Shown: positions 35,186-43,947, numbered from the stretch's first letter. The stretch: DNA of 64,000 bases from Sphingomonas sp. SUN039 (GCF_024758725.1 NZ_CP096972.1:540001-604000), one strand, 5' to 3'. Numbers and translations are program-made. The notes: a model not told the origin generated them from the letters alone.

Positions 35186-36877
35186 ATGGGGGCAGGGCGA
35201 AAGAGCTTGGCGGGATTTCGGCGGCTTGCGATCGCTGCGCTGGTCGTGGTTTTCCTCGCCGCAGCTGTCATTGGCGCGGACCGGTTTACCGAACGTCGCG
35301 CAGTGACGGTGGAAATCGACCGGCTGACGGCCATCGCGAAGCTGGCGGCATCGTCGTACGAGCGACAGGTCGACAAGTTTCAACTGGTTGCGACGACCCT
35401 GTCGGCCGATCCCGACGTCGTCGATCTGCTCGATCGTCGCGCGGGTGATTCCGCGACCCGCCTGAACGCCCGACTGGCCGGGCTGACGGCGGCGCTCGAT
35501 GCGTCGGTGATCTATCTGATCGATGACAGCGGCACGACGATTGCGTCGAGCAACTCGCGGCAAGCCGATAGTTTTGTCGGCCTGAACTATGGGTTCCGCC
35601 CCTATTTCAGACAGGCAATGGCGCAGGGCCGGTTCGAACAATATGCGCTCGGGACGCGGAGCCGCATTCCCGGCCTGTTCGTCGCCCGGCGTGTCACGAC
35701 GGCTGGTGGAACGCGCGGCGTCATCGTGGTCAAGATCCGTTTCGACCGGCTCGAAAACGAATGGGCAGGTACGCTCGGCACGGCATTCGTTGCCAGCGAG
35801 CAAGGCGTCATTCTTGTCACAAGCAAGCCCGAGTGGCGGTTCCAGACCATCGGCAAGCTGGATGCCGGCGCACGCAAGCGCCTGACCGCGCAAGTCGAAT
35901 ATGGCGATGCCCCGCTCCGGCAAGGCGATCTGTTCGCGGGTGGGAACATCATTCGCTCGGGGTCCCAATACCGGCGCGGCGCACAGTTCGTGGCCGCAAC
36001 CGATCGGCTGCCCAATGGCTGGACCGTGCAGGTGCTCCAGCCGCTGGGCAATGCGGTTGCCGATGCCCGCGCATTCGGTCGGCTGGTCGTTGCACTCACT
36101 TTCGCGATGGTCGCGGGGATCGTGATCGCTTTCCTGTTCCGCGCGCGCTCGATCGTGGCGCAGGCGGCACGTGAAAACGAGGCGAGGACAGCCGAGTTGA
36201 AGGACCGCCTGGTTCAGGCGAACAAGCTCTCGTCGCTGGGCCAGATCGCCGCTGGTGTCGGGCACGAGATCAACCAGCCGCTGACGGCGATCGGTATCCG
36301 CGCGAAGAATGGGCGCAAGTTGATCGACAAGGGGCGTTTTGATGAAGCTGCCAGCGTGTTCGACGAGCTCGGCGCGCTTGTGGCACGGGCAGGGGCGATC
36401 ACCGGCGAGCTGCGGCGCTTCGCGCGGCGGACGCGCCATGAAGTCGGCAAAGTCGCCCTTTCCGACGTGTTCGATGGCGTTCGGTTGCTCTTGGGCGACA
36501 GGCTGCGCTCTGCCGGGACGGTCTTGACGGTTGCCGGACCCGACGTCGTGGTCATCGGCGACCAGGGGCGGCTGGAACAGGTGCTGGTCAATCTCGTCCA
36601 GAACGCACTCGACGCCATGGGCAGCGGCGGAGCAATCGACGTCCTGGTTTCAGCGGCCGAGGACGTTGCGACGATCCGGCTCGGCGATACGGGGCCGGGT
36701 ATATCCGAGGCGGTGCGCGAGCGCCTGTTCCAGCCGTTTTCGTCATCCAAGACCGACGGTCTGGGCCTGGGACTCGTGATCTGTCGCGACATCATGATCG
36801 ACCTCGGCGGCGACTTGTCGCTCGCACCAGGCCCCGGCGGCGCGACGTTTGTCATGACCTTGAAAGTGGCGCCATGA
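35186..36877 (+). CDS. dctB: DctB-like sensor histidine kinase
   Basis: Predicted 563-residue membrane sensor kinase. A first membrane segment near residues 11-34 is followed by a periplasmic double-PDC sensor region (NYGFRPYFRQAMAQGRFEQYALG is the typical DctB dCache signature). A second segment near residue 305 and a HisKA domain with the phospho-acceptor in GHEINQPLTAI follow, then a HATPase domain with NALDAMGSGG, DTGPGI and GLGLGL boxes. It would sense C4-dicarboxylates and phosphorylate the adjacent regulator, whose ATG overlaps by four bases. A GTG nine bases upstream is an alternative start; neither has a strong ribosome-binding site. Confidence 0.87.
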   Translation: MGAGRKSLAGFRRLAIAALVVVFLAAAVIGADRFTERRAVTVEIDRLTAIAKLAASSYERQVDKFQLVATTLSADPDVVDLLDRRAGDSATRLNARLAGLTAALDASVIYLIDDSGTTIASSNSRQADSFVGLNYGFRPYFRQAMAQGRFEQYALGTRSRIPGLFVARRVTTAGGTRGVIVVKIRFDRLENEWAGTLGTAFVASEQGVILVTSKPEWRFQTIGKLDAGARKRLTAQVEYGDAPLRQGDLFAGGNIIRSGSQYRRGAQFVAATDRLPNGWTVQVLQPLGNAVADARAFGRLVVALTFAMVAGIVIAFLFRARSIVAQAARENEARTAELKDRLVQANKLSSLGQIAAGVGHEINQPLTAIGIRAKNGRKLIDKGRFDEAASVFDELGALVARAGAITGELRRFARRTRHEVGKVALSDVFDGVRLLLGDRLRSAGTVLTVAGPDVVVIGDQGRLEQVLVNLVQNALDAMGSGGAIDVLVSAAEDVATIRLGDTGPGISEAVRERLFQPFSSSKTDGLGLGLVICRDIMIDLGGDLSLAPGPGGATFVMTLKVAP

Positions 36878-38220
36878 CGAGCGTCACGCCCGCAACGATC
36901 ATCGTGGTCGACGACGAGGCGGAAGTGCGCAGCGCCCTGCGACAGTCGTTCGAAATCGAGGGCATGACGGTTCTGGAGTTCGCCGACGGCCAAGGCGCGC
37001 TCGACCGGCTTTCCGCAGAGTTCGCGGGTGTCGTCATTACCGACCTCCGCATGCCCGGCCTCGACGGCACGGGCTTGTTCAACCGCGTTGCGCGGCTCGA
37101 TCCCGACTTGCCGGTGATCGTCATCTCGGGTCACGGCGACATCGCGACCGCCGTCGATCTGGTACGGCGCGGTGCCTATGACTATCTGTCGAAGCCCTTC
37201 GACGCCGATCACCTGACAGCCACGGTCCGCCGCGCGCTCGACAAGCGCGCGCTCGTGCTCGAAAATCGCAGACTGCGCGAGCCCCAGCCCGAAAAGACCA
37301 GCCCCTTGCTGGGTGATTCACCGCAGATGGAAAAGGTCCGCCACACACTCGACCAGCTGGTCCAGGCCGATATCGACGTTCTGGTGTCGGGCGAAAGCGG
37401 CACGGGCAAGACTCTGGTCGCCGCCACGCTTCACGGACGTAGCCCGCGCGCGCGCAAAACCATGGTAACGGTGGATTGCCGCTCGCTCTCGACCGAACAA
37501 CAGGCCGAAAGCTTGCTCTTCGGCCATGTGAGCGGCGCGTTTGCGGGCGCGCAGTTTCCGCGGACCGGCCAGTTGCTGCAAGCCAATGCTGGAACCGTTT
37601 TTTTCGATCATGTGGATGGCCTGCCCGCCTTTCTTCAGGCGCGATTGCAACAGGTGCTCGAAACCGGATCGGTTACACCCATCGGCGGTAATCAACCGCA
37701 ATCGACGCAATTTCGCGCGATTTCGGCGACCGCATCCGATGTCGAGGCAATGTCCCGCGAGGGCATGTTCCTGCCTTCGCTATTCTACCGCCTCGGCATT
37801 TACCGGCTCGACCTACCGCCCTTGCGCGCGCGCGGCGACGATGTGGTTACCTTGTTCCGGGCTTTCCTTGCCGAAGAAGCAGCGCGGCTCGGCCGCGAAC
37901 CGCCCGCGCTCAGTACCCCTGTGTGGCGGCGGCTGCACGATCATGATTGGCCCGGCAACGTTCGCGAACTGCGGAGCTTTGCCGCGAGCTTCGCCCTCGG
38001 TCTGGAGGACCGTAGCGCCGCGCCGCCTGCGACAGGCGCGGCAGGCAGCCTGAAGCAGGCAACGGCAGCTTTCGAGGCGACGGCGATCCGGACAGCGCTC
38101 GAGCGACACAAGGGGGATGTTGTCGCCACCACGACGGAACTCGACCTGCCGCGCAAGACATTTTACGACAAGCTTGTGCGGCACGGGATCGATCCGGCGG
38201 ACTACCGCAGCCGCCGCTGA
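36874..38220 (+). CDS. dctD: DctD-like response regulator with altered AAA+ motifs
   Basis: Predicted 448-residue NtrC-class regulator. The receiver domain carries phospho-acceptor Asp57 (VITDLRMPG) and Lys107 (LSKPF). The AAA+ domain has Walker A GESGTGK at 173-179 and PPLRARGDD near 316. A Fis-type HTH (TELDLPRKTFYDKL) ends the protein. Two key motifs deviate: the sigma54-contact loop reads GAFAGA (221-226) instead of GAFTGA, and Walker B reads FFDHVD (243-248), with His246 where the catalytic Glu is expected. The protein may act without sigma54, or have weak ATPase. It overlaps dctB by four bases. Confidence 0.86.
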   Translation: MTSVTPATIIVVDDEAEVRSALRQSFEIEGMTVLEFADGQGALDRLSAEFAGVVITDLRMPGLDGTGLFNRVARLDPDLPVIVISGHGDIATAVDLVRRGAYDYLSKPFDADHLTATVRRALDKRALVLENRRLREPQPEKTSPLLGDSPQMEKVRHTLDQLVQADIDVLVSGESGTGKTLVAATLHGRSPRARKTMVTVDCRSLSTEQQAESLLFGHVSGAFAGAQFPRTGQLLQANAGTVFFDHVDGLPAFLQARLQQVLETGSVTPIGGNQPQSTQFRAISATASDVEAMSREGMFLPSLFYRLGIYRLDLPPLRARGDDVVTLFRAFLAEEAARLGREPPALSTPVWRRLHDHDWPGNVRELRSFAASFALGLEDRSAAPPATGAAGSLKQATAAFEATAIRTALERHKGDVVATTTELDLPRKTFYDKLVRHGIDPADYRSRR

Positions 38221-38224
38221 GCCG

Positions 38225-38968
38225 TCAGCGGACAAACATCCAAGCCGAAAAGAACAGCCCGAAGGCAATGACAAGCACGCGGATCGCCCTAACCGGGATC
38301 TTGCCAAGCATCTTAACCCCGATGACACTGCCAAACACCCCCCCCGCGCCCAGCACCGCCGCGATGCGCCATTCGACAAGTCCGGAGAAGACCAAGACGA
38401 CGACGGCCCCGAGGTTGATCGCCGCGATGAGGGCGTTCTTGATCGCGCCGGCTTCGCGAGGTGCATGTCCCGATATGCCAAGAAGCGCGAGGACCAGAAA
38501 GCTGTTACCGCCACCGAAATAGCCGCCGTAAATCGCCAGTGGTGCCAAAATGGCGGGAAGGCCTTTTGTCGCGTTGCGCGGTTTTGCATCGATGGGAACA
38601 GGACGATAGCTGCTCCACCCATAGATCGCCGTCGCGACGAGGACGAGCCAGGGGACAATGGCCCTGAAGGCCGTGCCGGTGGTTAGCAACAGTAGTAAAG
38701 CACCGGCAGCCCCTCCGACCAGCGAGATGGCAAAAAGCAGCCATGGCCGGTCCAGCTTTGCAGTTTCCAGGCTGGATCGTGCGGCGTTTCCGGCGAAGAT
38801 CTGTCCGGGGCTGAGTGCAACGGTCGAGGTGAGATTGGCAATGCGGGGGTCGATCCCCGTCAGGCTCAATATGCCAAGCGTGAGGACCGGCCCGCCCCCA
38901 GCCAGGGCATTGATGGCAGCCGCAACGGTGCCGGCAGTAAACATCAGGATGTAGAACACGGCCCACAT
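38225..38968 (-). CDS. TauE/SafE family permease
   Basis: Predicted 247-residue membrane protein with about seven to eight helices. It has the TauE/SafE repeat pattern GTVAAAINALAGGGPVLTLGIL and, in the second half, YGGYFGGGNSFLVLALLG. The family moves sulfite, sulfoacetate and other anions, usually outward; the substrate here is unknown. It is convergent with dctD, ending five bases away, and divergent from the esterase gene at 39249. GAGAGAGTGGGGG lies upstream of its ATG. Confidence 0.83.
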   Translation of the reverse strand: MWAVFYILMFTAGTVAAAINALAGGGPVLTLGILSLTGIDPRIANLTSTVALSPGQIFAGNAARSSLETAKLDRPWLLFAISLVGGAAGALLLLLTTGTAFRAIVPWLVLVATAIYGWSSYRPVPIDAKPRNATKGLPAILAPLAIYGGYFGGGNSFLVLALLGISGHAPREAGAIKNALIAAINLGAVVVLVFSGLVEWRIAAVLGAGGVFGSVIGVKMLGKIPVRAIRVLVIAFGLFFSAWMFVR

Positions 38969-39217
38969 TGGTCAGTAGCCCCCACTCTCTCGACCTTAGA
39001 TGGAAGCGATAGCGCGCCAACGCGCATCAGGGAAACGACCTTGTCGGGCAGCTAATCGGTCTTTGGCTCACCGACAATGCGACATGGCTTTCCGGGCTGG
39101 TGTCGAACATCGCGACCGTTCCCGGCAACAACGCGACGGTCAATGCGCCGATCGGGCGGGTGGCGTTCGGGTGCGGCGACGTGCAAACGACCCGCTTGCC
39201 AACAAGACTCTCGTTAT
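38969..39217. other. Intergenic stretch with possible degraded coding sequence
   Basis: Between the TauE/SafE and esterase genes, one plus-strand frame from about 39013 to 39200 reads smoothly as protein (for example GNDLVGQLIGLWLTDNATWL). It has no upstream start and runs out of context near the operator at 39218. It may be the remnant of a lost gene, or chance. No family was recognised. Confidence 0.3.
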
Positions 39218-39235
39218 GTACTAACCAGTTCATAA
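39218..39235. promoter_or_regulatory. Quinate-regulon operator, site 1
   Basis: GTACTAACCAGTTCATAA, upstream of the esterase-cytochrome c pair. It shares the AACCAGTTC core with the other right-block sites; it is one of the more degenerate copies. Confidence 0.55.
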
Positions 39236-39248
39236 AGGGAGAGCGAAA

Positions 39249-40232
39249 GTGCGTGGAGCGATATCATCGATGGTGGCGGCGCTGGTGCTGATCGGTAGTT
39301 CGGCCGTGGCTGCGCCGCCCCGCGATTTTCCGGTCGGTGCCAAACCGGTTCCCGGCGACGTCTATCCCGACCGGGTCACCCGCTTCCCTGGCGGCGTTAC
39401 CGGTCTTGCCGATGTCGAATATGCGTCGATCCCTGGCTATCGCCCGGAAATCGTCGATCTCTATCTGCCGCCCAAGGGGAAAGTCGCAACGCCCAGGCCG
39501 CTCGTCATCTATATCCATGGCGGCGGGTGGGTCGGCGGCCATACCCGGCAGGCCGCAGCATTCTCGAACTTCCCCGGCGTGCTCGCGAAACTGGCCAGCG
39601 AAGGCTTTGTCGTCGCTTCGCTCGAGTACCGGTTGGCGGGCGAGGCGCGTTTCCCCGCGCAGTTGCAGGATGTACGGGCCGCCATCCGTTTCCTGAAGGG
39701 CAATGCAGCGAAATACGGGATCGATGCGTCGCGGGTTGCCCTGTGGGGTGGTTCGGCGGGCGGTCATCTCGCTGCGCTGGGCGCGCTGTCGTGCGGTGCA
39801 TCCGGGATCGATGCCAAGCCGCAGCCGGCGGGATCCGAATGCGTGCAGGGCGCCGTCATCTGGTACGGCGTGTTCGACTTCGCCCCGCTGGTCGCTCGCG
39901 CCGAAGGGGCACCGGTGGGACTGCTCGGCTGTGCCACGGGGGCGTCGTGCCCGGCGGACAAGATCGCCGCGGTCAGCCCTCTGACCTATCTGGATGCCAA
40001 GGATCCACCGTTCCTGCTGATCCATGGCGATGCGGACAAAGTGGTATCGGTCGATCAGTCGCTAACGGCTTTTGACCGCATGAAAGCCGTCGGGGTGCCG
40101 GTCGACAAAATCGTGTTCACCGGGATCGACCACAGCTTCATCGGAACAACGCCCAAGGCGACGCGCGACGCGTCGCTGACGGCCATCAACGCCAGTTTCG
40201 ATTTCTTCCACCGCCTGTTCGACAAGAAATGA
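39249..40232 (+). CDS. Secreted alpha/beta-hydrolase esterase (candidate chlorogenate/feruloyl-type)
   Basis: Predicted 327-residue exported esterase. The signal peptide (MVAALVLIGSSAVAAPP region) is followed by IYIHGGGWVGGH (oxyanion), the nucleophile in LWGGSAGGHLAAL, Asp in LIHGDADKVV and His in GIDHSFIG. It belongs to the broad BD-FAE/hormone-sensitive-lipase-like group. In this quinate cluster, hydrolysis of a caffeoyl- or feruloyl-quinate ester outside the cytoplasm is a sensible role, but that is inference. It uses a GTG start with GGGAGAGCG upstream. Operator site 1 lies 14 bases before the start, and the small cytochrome c gene overlaps its stop. Confidence 0.83.
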   Translation: MRGAISSMVAALVLIGSSAVAAPPRDFPVGAKPVPGDVYPDRVTRFPGGVTGLADVEYASIPGYRPEIVDLYLPPKGKVATPRPLVIYIHGGGWVGGHTRQAAAFSNFPGVLAKLASEGFVVASLEYRLAGEARFPAQLQDVRAAIRFLKGNAAKYGIDASRVALWGGSAGGHLAALGALSCGASGIDAKPQPAGSECVQGAVIWYGVFDFAPLVARAEGAPVGLLGCATGASCPADKIAAVSPLTYLDAKDPPFLLIHGDADKVVSVDQSLTAFDRMKAVGVPVDKIVFTGIDHSFIGTTPKATRDASLTAINASFDFFHRLFDKK

Positions 40233-40531
40233 GCGTCCGTATGCGTCGAGTAATATTTGTGCTGTCGGCCCTGCTTCCGACCGTTGCGCTGGCCGCGCCG
40301 GCGCCGGTCAAACGTGTCGCCGCAAGATTCCCGCCCGGTCCGGCAATGGCCAAGGTGTCGACGGCCTGCGGTGGCTGCCACGCGCCCGATATCGTCCTCA
40401 ACGCGCGCAAAAGCCGCGCGCAATGGGAGGTCTCGCTCGACCGGATGATCGACCGGGGTGCGAAGGTGTCTGACGCCGAATATGACGGCGTCGTCGATTA
40501 TCTGGTCAAGAATTTCGGGACGGGCAAATAG
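40229..40531 (+). CDS. Small periplasmic monoheme cytochrome c
   Basis: Predicted 100-residue protein with a Sec signal (RRVIFVLSALLPTVALAAP) and a single c-type heme site CGGCH at about residues 47-51. It ends in DYLVKNFGTGK, like quinoprotein-associated cytochromes; the axial Met is probably Met71 in SLDRMID. It overlaps the esterase gene by four bases. The PQQ dehydrogenase at 41416-43356 lies nearby on the other strand, and this protein is a good candidate for its electron acceptor. The gene is too small to judge further. Confidence 0.82.
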   Translation: MSVRMRRVIFVLSALLPTVALAAPAPVKRVAARFPPGPAMAKVSTACGGCHAPDIVLNARKSRAQWEVSLDRMIDRGAKVSDAEYDGVVDYLVKNFGTGK

Positions 40532-41419
40532 TCACTTCGCCGGAATCGGATGCGGATGGGGTACGGTGTCGCCGCTGCCCAGTGCCCATTTAATTCCCTC
40601 GAGGTACATCGTCCGCATGCGCGGATCGTCCCAACTCGCGTCGGTGTGGCCGAGCCCTGAGTAAAACACGCGGCCCTTCCCGTAGCTTTTGATCCACGCG
40701 ATCGGGAAGTCATTGTCGGTGCGGTGGACCATCGGGGCTTTCAGATCGACACTGGCAGGGTCGAGACGGGCAAGGACATCGACCTTGTTGCGGTCATAGG
40801 GCGCTCGCATCTGGTAGTGCTCGTCGCGGAGCGCCATGCCGGTGCGAAAGGGCTTCATCGCGGGAAATTTCGGGCGTTCGACGATGATTTTCGCGTTTGC
40901 GATCATCCACGGGTGATTGTCGAAATAGGCGCCGATCATGTCGCCGTATTCGGGCCATTTCGTGCCGGTTGCCGTTGCAGTGTGGACGCCGACGAAGCCC
41001 TTGCCGCTTTTGATCCACGCCAGCAGGTCGGCCTTTTGCGCTTCGCTCAGGCTGGTTTCGCCATTGGTATAGAACAGCACCGCGTCGAAATACGACAGGT
41101 TCTTGCCGCGCGCCTGTTTCGGACCGCCCTTGGCATAGTCGCCCTTGCCCCAGGTTTCCTGTGCCGAGATCCAGTCGGTATCGGTGCGGATGAAGGTGAC
41201 ATAGGCACCCGAGGCGCGACCGATCTGTTCGATGACGGCAGCGGCGTGGCTGACCGCCATGTGCGCGCTCTGGTTGCCGGTCGACAGATCGGCGATGACG
41301 AGCAAGCGCTTCTTGCCGGCATAGGGGTCTTCGTACCCGGGCGGCGGTTTGCGTTCGGGGGCGGGCGCCTGACCGGTTAGCGACAGCAGGGCGGTTGCGG
41401 CGAGGAGCAGGCGCTTCAT
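40532..41419 (-). CDS. ThuA-like secreted protein
   Basis: Predicted 295-residue protein with a Sec signal (MKRLLLAATALLSLTGQAPA) and a ThuA-like domain. Marks are RLLVIADLSTGNQSAHMAVSHA, YFDAVLFYTNGE, WIKSGKGFVGVHTATATG, PEYGDMIGAYFDNHPW and GKGRVFYSGLGHTD. ThuA relatives are tied to keto-sugar metabolism; in this quinate cluster its role is unclear, perhaps acting on the oxidised cyclitol. It overlaps the PQQ dehydrogenase stop by four bases, so the two form an operon. The convergent cytochrome c gene ends one base away. Confidence 0.83.
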   Translation of the reverse strand: MKRLLLAATALLSLTGQAPAPERKPPPGYEDPYAGKKRLLVIADLSTGNQSAHMAVSHAAAVIEQIGRASGAYVTFIRTDTDWISAQETWGKGDYAKGGPKQARGKNLSYFDAVLFYTNGETSLSEAQKADLLAWIKSGKGFVGVHTATATGTKWPEYGDMIGAYFDNHPWMIANAKIIVERPKFPAMKPFRTGMALRDEHYQMRAPYDRNKVDVLARLDPASVDLKAPMVHRTDNDFPIAWIKSYGKGRVFYSGLGHTDASWDDPRMRTMYLEGIKWALGSGDTVPHPHPIPAK

Positions 41420-43356
41420 TTTGTTGCATTCCCGGTCGGCAGGGCAAAGGCAGTGACGGTATCGCTGGCGAGCGGACTGTCGAGGAAACTGCCGCCGGTC
41501 GAGGTGACCACGACATATTGTCGGCCGTCCGCCCCCTGATACGTCGCGGGCGTTGCATGCGCCGAAGCATCGAGCTTGGTCGTCCAGAGTTCCTTGCCGG
41601 TCGCGCTGTCGAAAGCGCGGAAACGGCTGTCGTCGGTCGCACCGATGAAGACGAGTCCCGAGGCAGTCGCGATCGCACCGCCGATATTGGGACGGCCGGT
41701 CTTCGCCTTTTCGGGCGGCAGATCGTCGGTGATGCCGAGCGGTACCTGCCAGACGAGCTTGCCGGTCCTGCTGTCGACCGCGCTCAGGCGGCCCCAGGGC
41801 GTTTTCTGGCACATCATTTTGGGCTCGTCCTGCTGGAACCGCCCGCTGACCGTCCCGCGCGCATAGGGGAGCGGTCCGTCGGAGGGAACGAGCGACGTCA
41901 CCTGACCGAGGTCGCTGGTGTTGGTGAAGATCAACCCCGACGTCGGATCATAGGCGCTGCCGCCCCAGTTCGCGCCGCCCTGAAGCCCGGGGAAGCTGAT
42001 CGTTGACTTGTCGAGCTTCACTGGAACGTAAAGGCCGCCTGCGACCATCTTGTTATCGGCAATCCATTTGGCGCACCAGTTTTTGAGTTCGGGAGTGACA
42101 TCGGCAATGTCGGTTTCCGGATCGAAGGTTGTGCGCGCGAGTGGCGGGGTGACCACCGGGATCGGCTGTGTCGGCGGCGCGACCTCGCCGGGGACATCGC
42201 TCGGCGGGAACGCACGTTCCTCGACAGCGTGGATCGGCTTGCCGGTGACGCGGTCGAGGATGAACATCAGGCCGTTCTTCGATACGACCGACACCGCCGG
42301 AATGGTCTTGCCGCCGACCTGCGCGTCGAACAGCAACGGCGGGGCTTGCAAGTCATTGTCCCAAATGTCGTGATGGACGACCTGGAAATGCCAGAGATAT
42401 TTTCCGGTCTTCGCATCGGCTGCGACCAGCGATGTGCCGTACAGATTGTCGCCCTTGCGGTCGCCGCCGTATCGGTCGAAGGCGGGGGCGCCGAAGGGCA
42501 TATAGACGATGCCGCGCGCCTCATCGACGGTCAGGAAACCCCAGGCGTTGACGCCCGAGCGCCCCTCGGCGCTGCCCGGTTGCCAGCTGTCGTAGCCTGC
42601 CTCGCCCTTTCGCGGGACTGAATGGAAGGTCCACGCCAGTCTGCCCGTGCGAGCGTCCCACGCCCGTACGTCGCCCGCCGCACCCTTGGCCGGAAACTCC
42701 TGCACGGCGGACCCCGTGATGACCAGATCGCCGTAAACGATGGGCGGTGAGGTCATGCCATAGAATTGCGGGTTGCCGCTGCCGACGACCTCAGGAGTCG
42801 CCATGTTGACGGTTCCGGCGGTGCCGAACCCTGCGACCGGCATGCCGGTCTTGGCGTCGAGTGCGATCAGCCGTCCGTCGCGGGTGCCGAAGAACAGGCG
42901 CGGCGGCGTGGTGGCGTCGCCTGGCCAGTATTCGAGGCCGCGCAGGCTCGGCTGCCCGGGGCCGGCTATTGGCGTCACCCATAGCTCCTTGCCGGTGGCC
43001 GGATCGAGTGCGACGACGCGACCATAGGGTGTCGTCAGAAACAGCTTTCCATCGACGATCAGCGGCGTTGCCTGCGATCCCGAAAACCGGCTGCGACGGC
43101 GGGTCGGCGGACCGACTGCCTCGGCAGCGCGCTGGACCGTGTCGGTGGCGGTCGGTGCCGCTACGGGCTCGGCCGGCGGCTTCATATGATAGACCCAGGC
43201 GGCGCTAAGCTGTGCCACATTGGCCGGCGTGATTTGCGCGAGCGGCGAGAAGCGCTGGCCGCCCTTGTCATGGCCATAGGTCGGCCAGTCGCCGGGGGCA
43301 GCGACCGCAGCCCCGGACAAAAGGCTCAAGCATATCGGCAGCAGCACCCGACGCAT
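41416..43356 (-). CDS. Soluble PQQ-dependent dehydrogenase (candidate quinate/shikimate dehydrogenase)
   Basis: Predicted 646-residue eight-bladed quinoprotein. A Sec signal (MRRVLLPICLSLLSGAAVAAP) is followed by the GDH/QuiA-like pattern: DWPTYGHDKGGQRFSPL, SQATPLIVDGKLFLTTPYGRVVALD, HHDIWDNDLQAPP and GGLVF-like repeats ending FIGATDDSRFRAFD and AHATPATY. Membrane glucose and quinate dehydrogenases have about five N-terminal helices; these are absent here, so the enzyme is free in the periplasm. Given aroQ and quiC nearby, oxidation of quinate to 3-dehydroquinate is the leading idea. PQQ synthesis genes are not in the window. Operator site 2 lies between it and aroQ. Confidence 0.87.
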   Translation of the reverse strand: MRRVLLPICLSLLSGAAVAAPGDWPTYGHDKGGQRFSPLAQITPANVAQLSAAWVYHMKPPAEPVAAPTATDTVQRAAEAVGPPTRRRSRFSGSQATPLIVDGKLFLTTPYGRVVALDPATGKELWVTPIAGPGQPSLRGLEYWPGDATTPPRLFFGTRDGRLIALDAKTGMPVAGFGTAGTVNMATPEVVGSGNPQFYGMTSPPIVYGDLVITGSAVQEFPAKGAAGDVRAWDARTGRLAWTFHSVPRKGEAGYDSWQPGSAEGRSGVNAWGFLTVDEARGIVYMPFGAPAFDRYGGDRKGDNLYGTSLVAADAKTGKYLWHFQVVHHDIWDNDLQAPPLLFDAQVGGKTIPAVSVVSKNGLMFILDRVTGKPIHAVEERAFPPSDVPGEVAPPTQPIPVVTPPLARTTFDPETDIADVTPELKNWCAKWIADNKMVAGGLYVPVKLDKSTISFPGLQGGANWGGSAYDPTSGLIFTNTSDLGQVTSLVPSDGPLPYARGTVSGRFQQDEPKMMCQKTPWGRLSAVDSRTGKLVWQVPLGITDDLPPEKAKTGRPNIGGAIATASGLVFIGATDDSRFRAFDSATGKELWTTKLDASAHATPATYQGADGRQYVVVTSTGGSFLDSPLASDTVTAFALPTGNATK

Positions 43357-43390
43357 CCCGAACTCCTAATCATTGCCTTGGCATTATTGT

Positions 43391-43407
43391 TATGGACTAG
43401 TTCGTAC
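43391..43407. promoter_or_regulatory. Quinate-regulon operator, site 2
   Basis: TATGGACTAGTTCGTAC in the divergent region between the PQQ dehydrogenase and aroQ genes. The right half AGTTCGTAC is perfect. A TTGGCA hexamer at 43378-43383 may be the -35 of aroQ. Confidence 0.65.
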
Positions 43408-43470
43408 ACTTTTCGCTTTGATGCAAGGCCGGACGTGGCTAAGGCGCACAGAAAAGGGGGAGACATCGCC

Positions 43471-43920
43471 ATGCGCGGCACCATCCATGTTCTGAACGGC
43501 CCGAACCTCAATCTGCTGGGGGAACGCGAACCCGCGATCTACGGACATGACACGCTGGCCGATGTCGAGGCGATGTGCCGCGCGGAGGCGGATGCGGCGG
43601 GATATGCGCTGGAGTTTCGCCAGACCAACGCCGAGCACGAAATGGTCGACTGGATCCAGGCTGCCCGCAAGGATGCCGCCGGCATCGTCATCAATCCGGC
43701 GGCATTCAGCTATGCCGCCTATCCGGTGCTCGACGCGCTGAAGCTGTGCGATTGCCCGATCGTCGAGGTGCACATCTCCAACATTCATCGCCGCGAAGCC
43801 GAATGGCGGTCGAAATCGATCATGACGCAGGTTGTGACCGGGATCGTCTCGGGGCTGGGCGTGCACGGCTATGCGCTTGCTGTCCGCCATATCGCCGAGG
43901 TCCGGGGACGGACTAAATAG
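43471..43920 (+). CDS. aroQ: Type II 3-dehydroquinate dehydratase
   Basis: Predicted 149-residue type II dehydroquinase that would convert 3-dehydroquinate to 3-dehydroshikimate. The catalytic Arg19 and Tyr24 are in GEREPAIYG; His101 is in VEVHISNIHRRE, with a downstream Arg (EWRSKS). A notable change is Tyr81 (NPAAFSYAAY), where characterised enzymes have a substrate-binding His (NAGGLTHTS). GGGGGAGA precedes the ATG at 43471; the frame is open further up but without support. It sits next to the PQQ dehydrogenase under operator site 2, so the role is probably catabolic (QuiB). Confidence 0.88.
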   Translation: MRGTIHVLNGPNLNLLGEREPAIYGHDTLADVEAMCRAEADAAGYALEFRQTNAEHEMVDWIQAARKDAAGIVINPAAFSYAAYPVLDALKLCDCPIVEVHISNIHRREAEWRSKSIMTQVVTGIVSGLGVHGYALAVRHIAEVRGRTK

Positions 43921-43928
43921 GCCTCGAT

Positions 43929-43947
43929 GGCCGCCGGTCTGGCGGCC
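43929..43947 (+). terminator. Hairpin after aroQ
   Basis: GGCCGCC-GGTCT-GGCGGCC, eight bases after the aroQ stop. No T-tract follows on the plus strand (the A-run that follows would be a T-run before the hairpin on the other strand), so factor-independent termination is uncertain. Confidence 0.45.
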
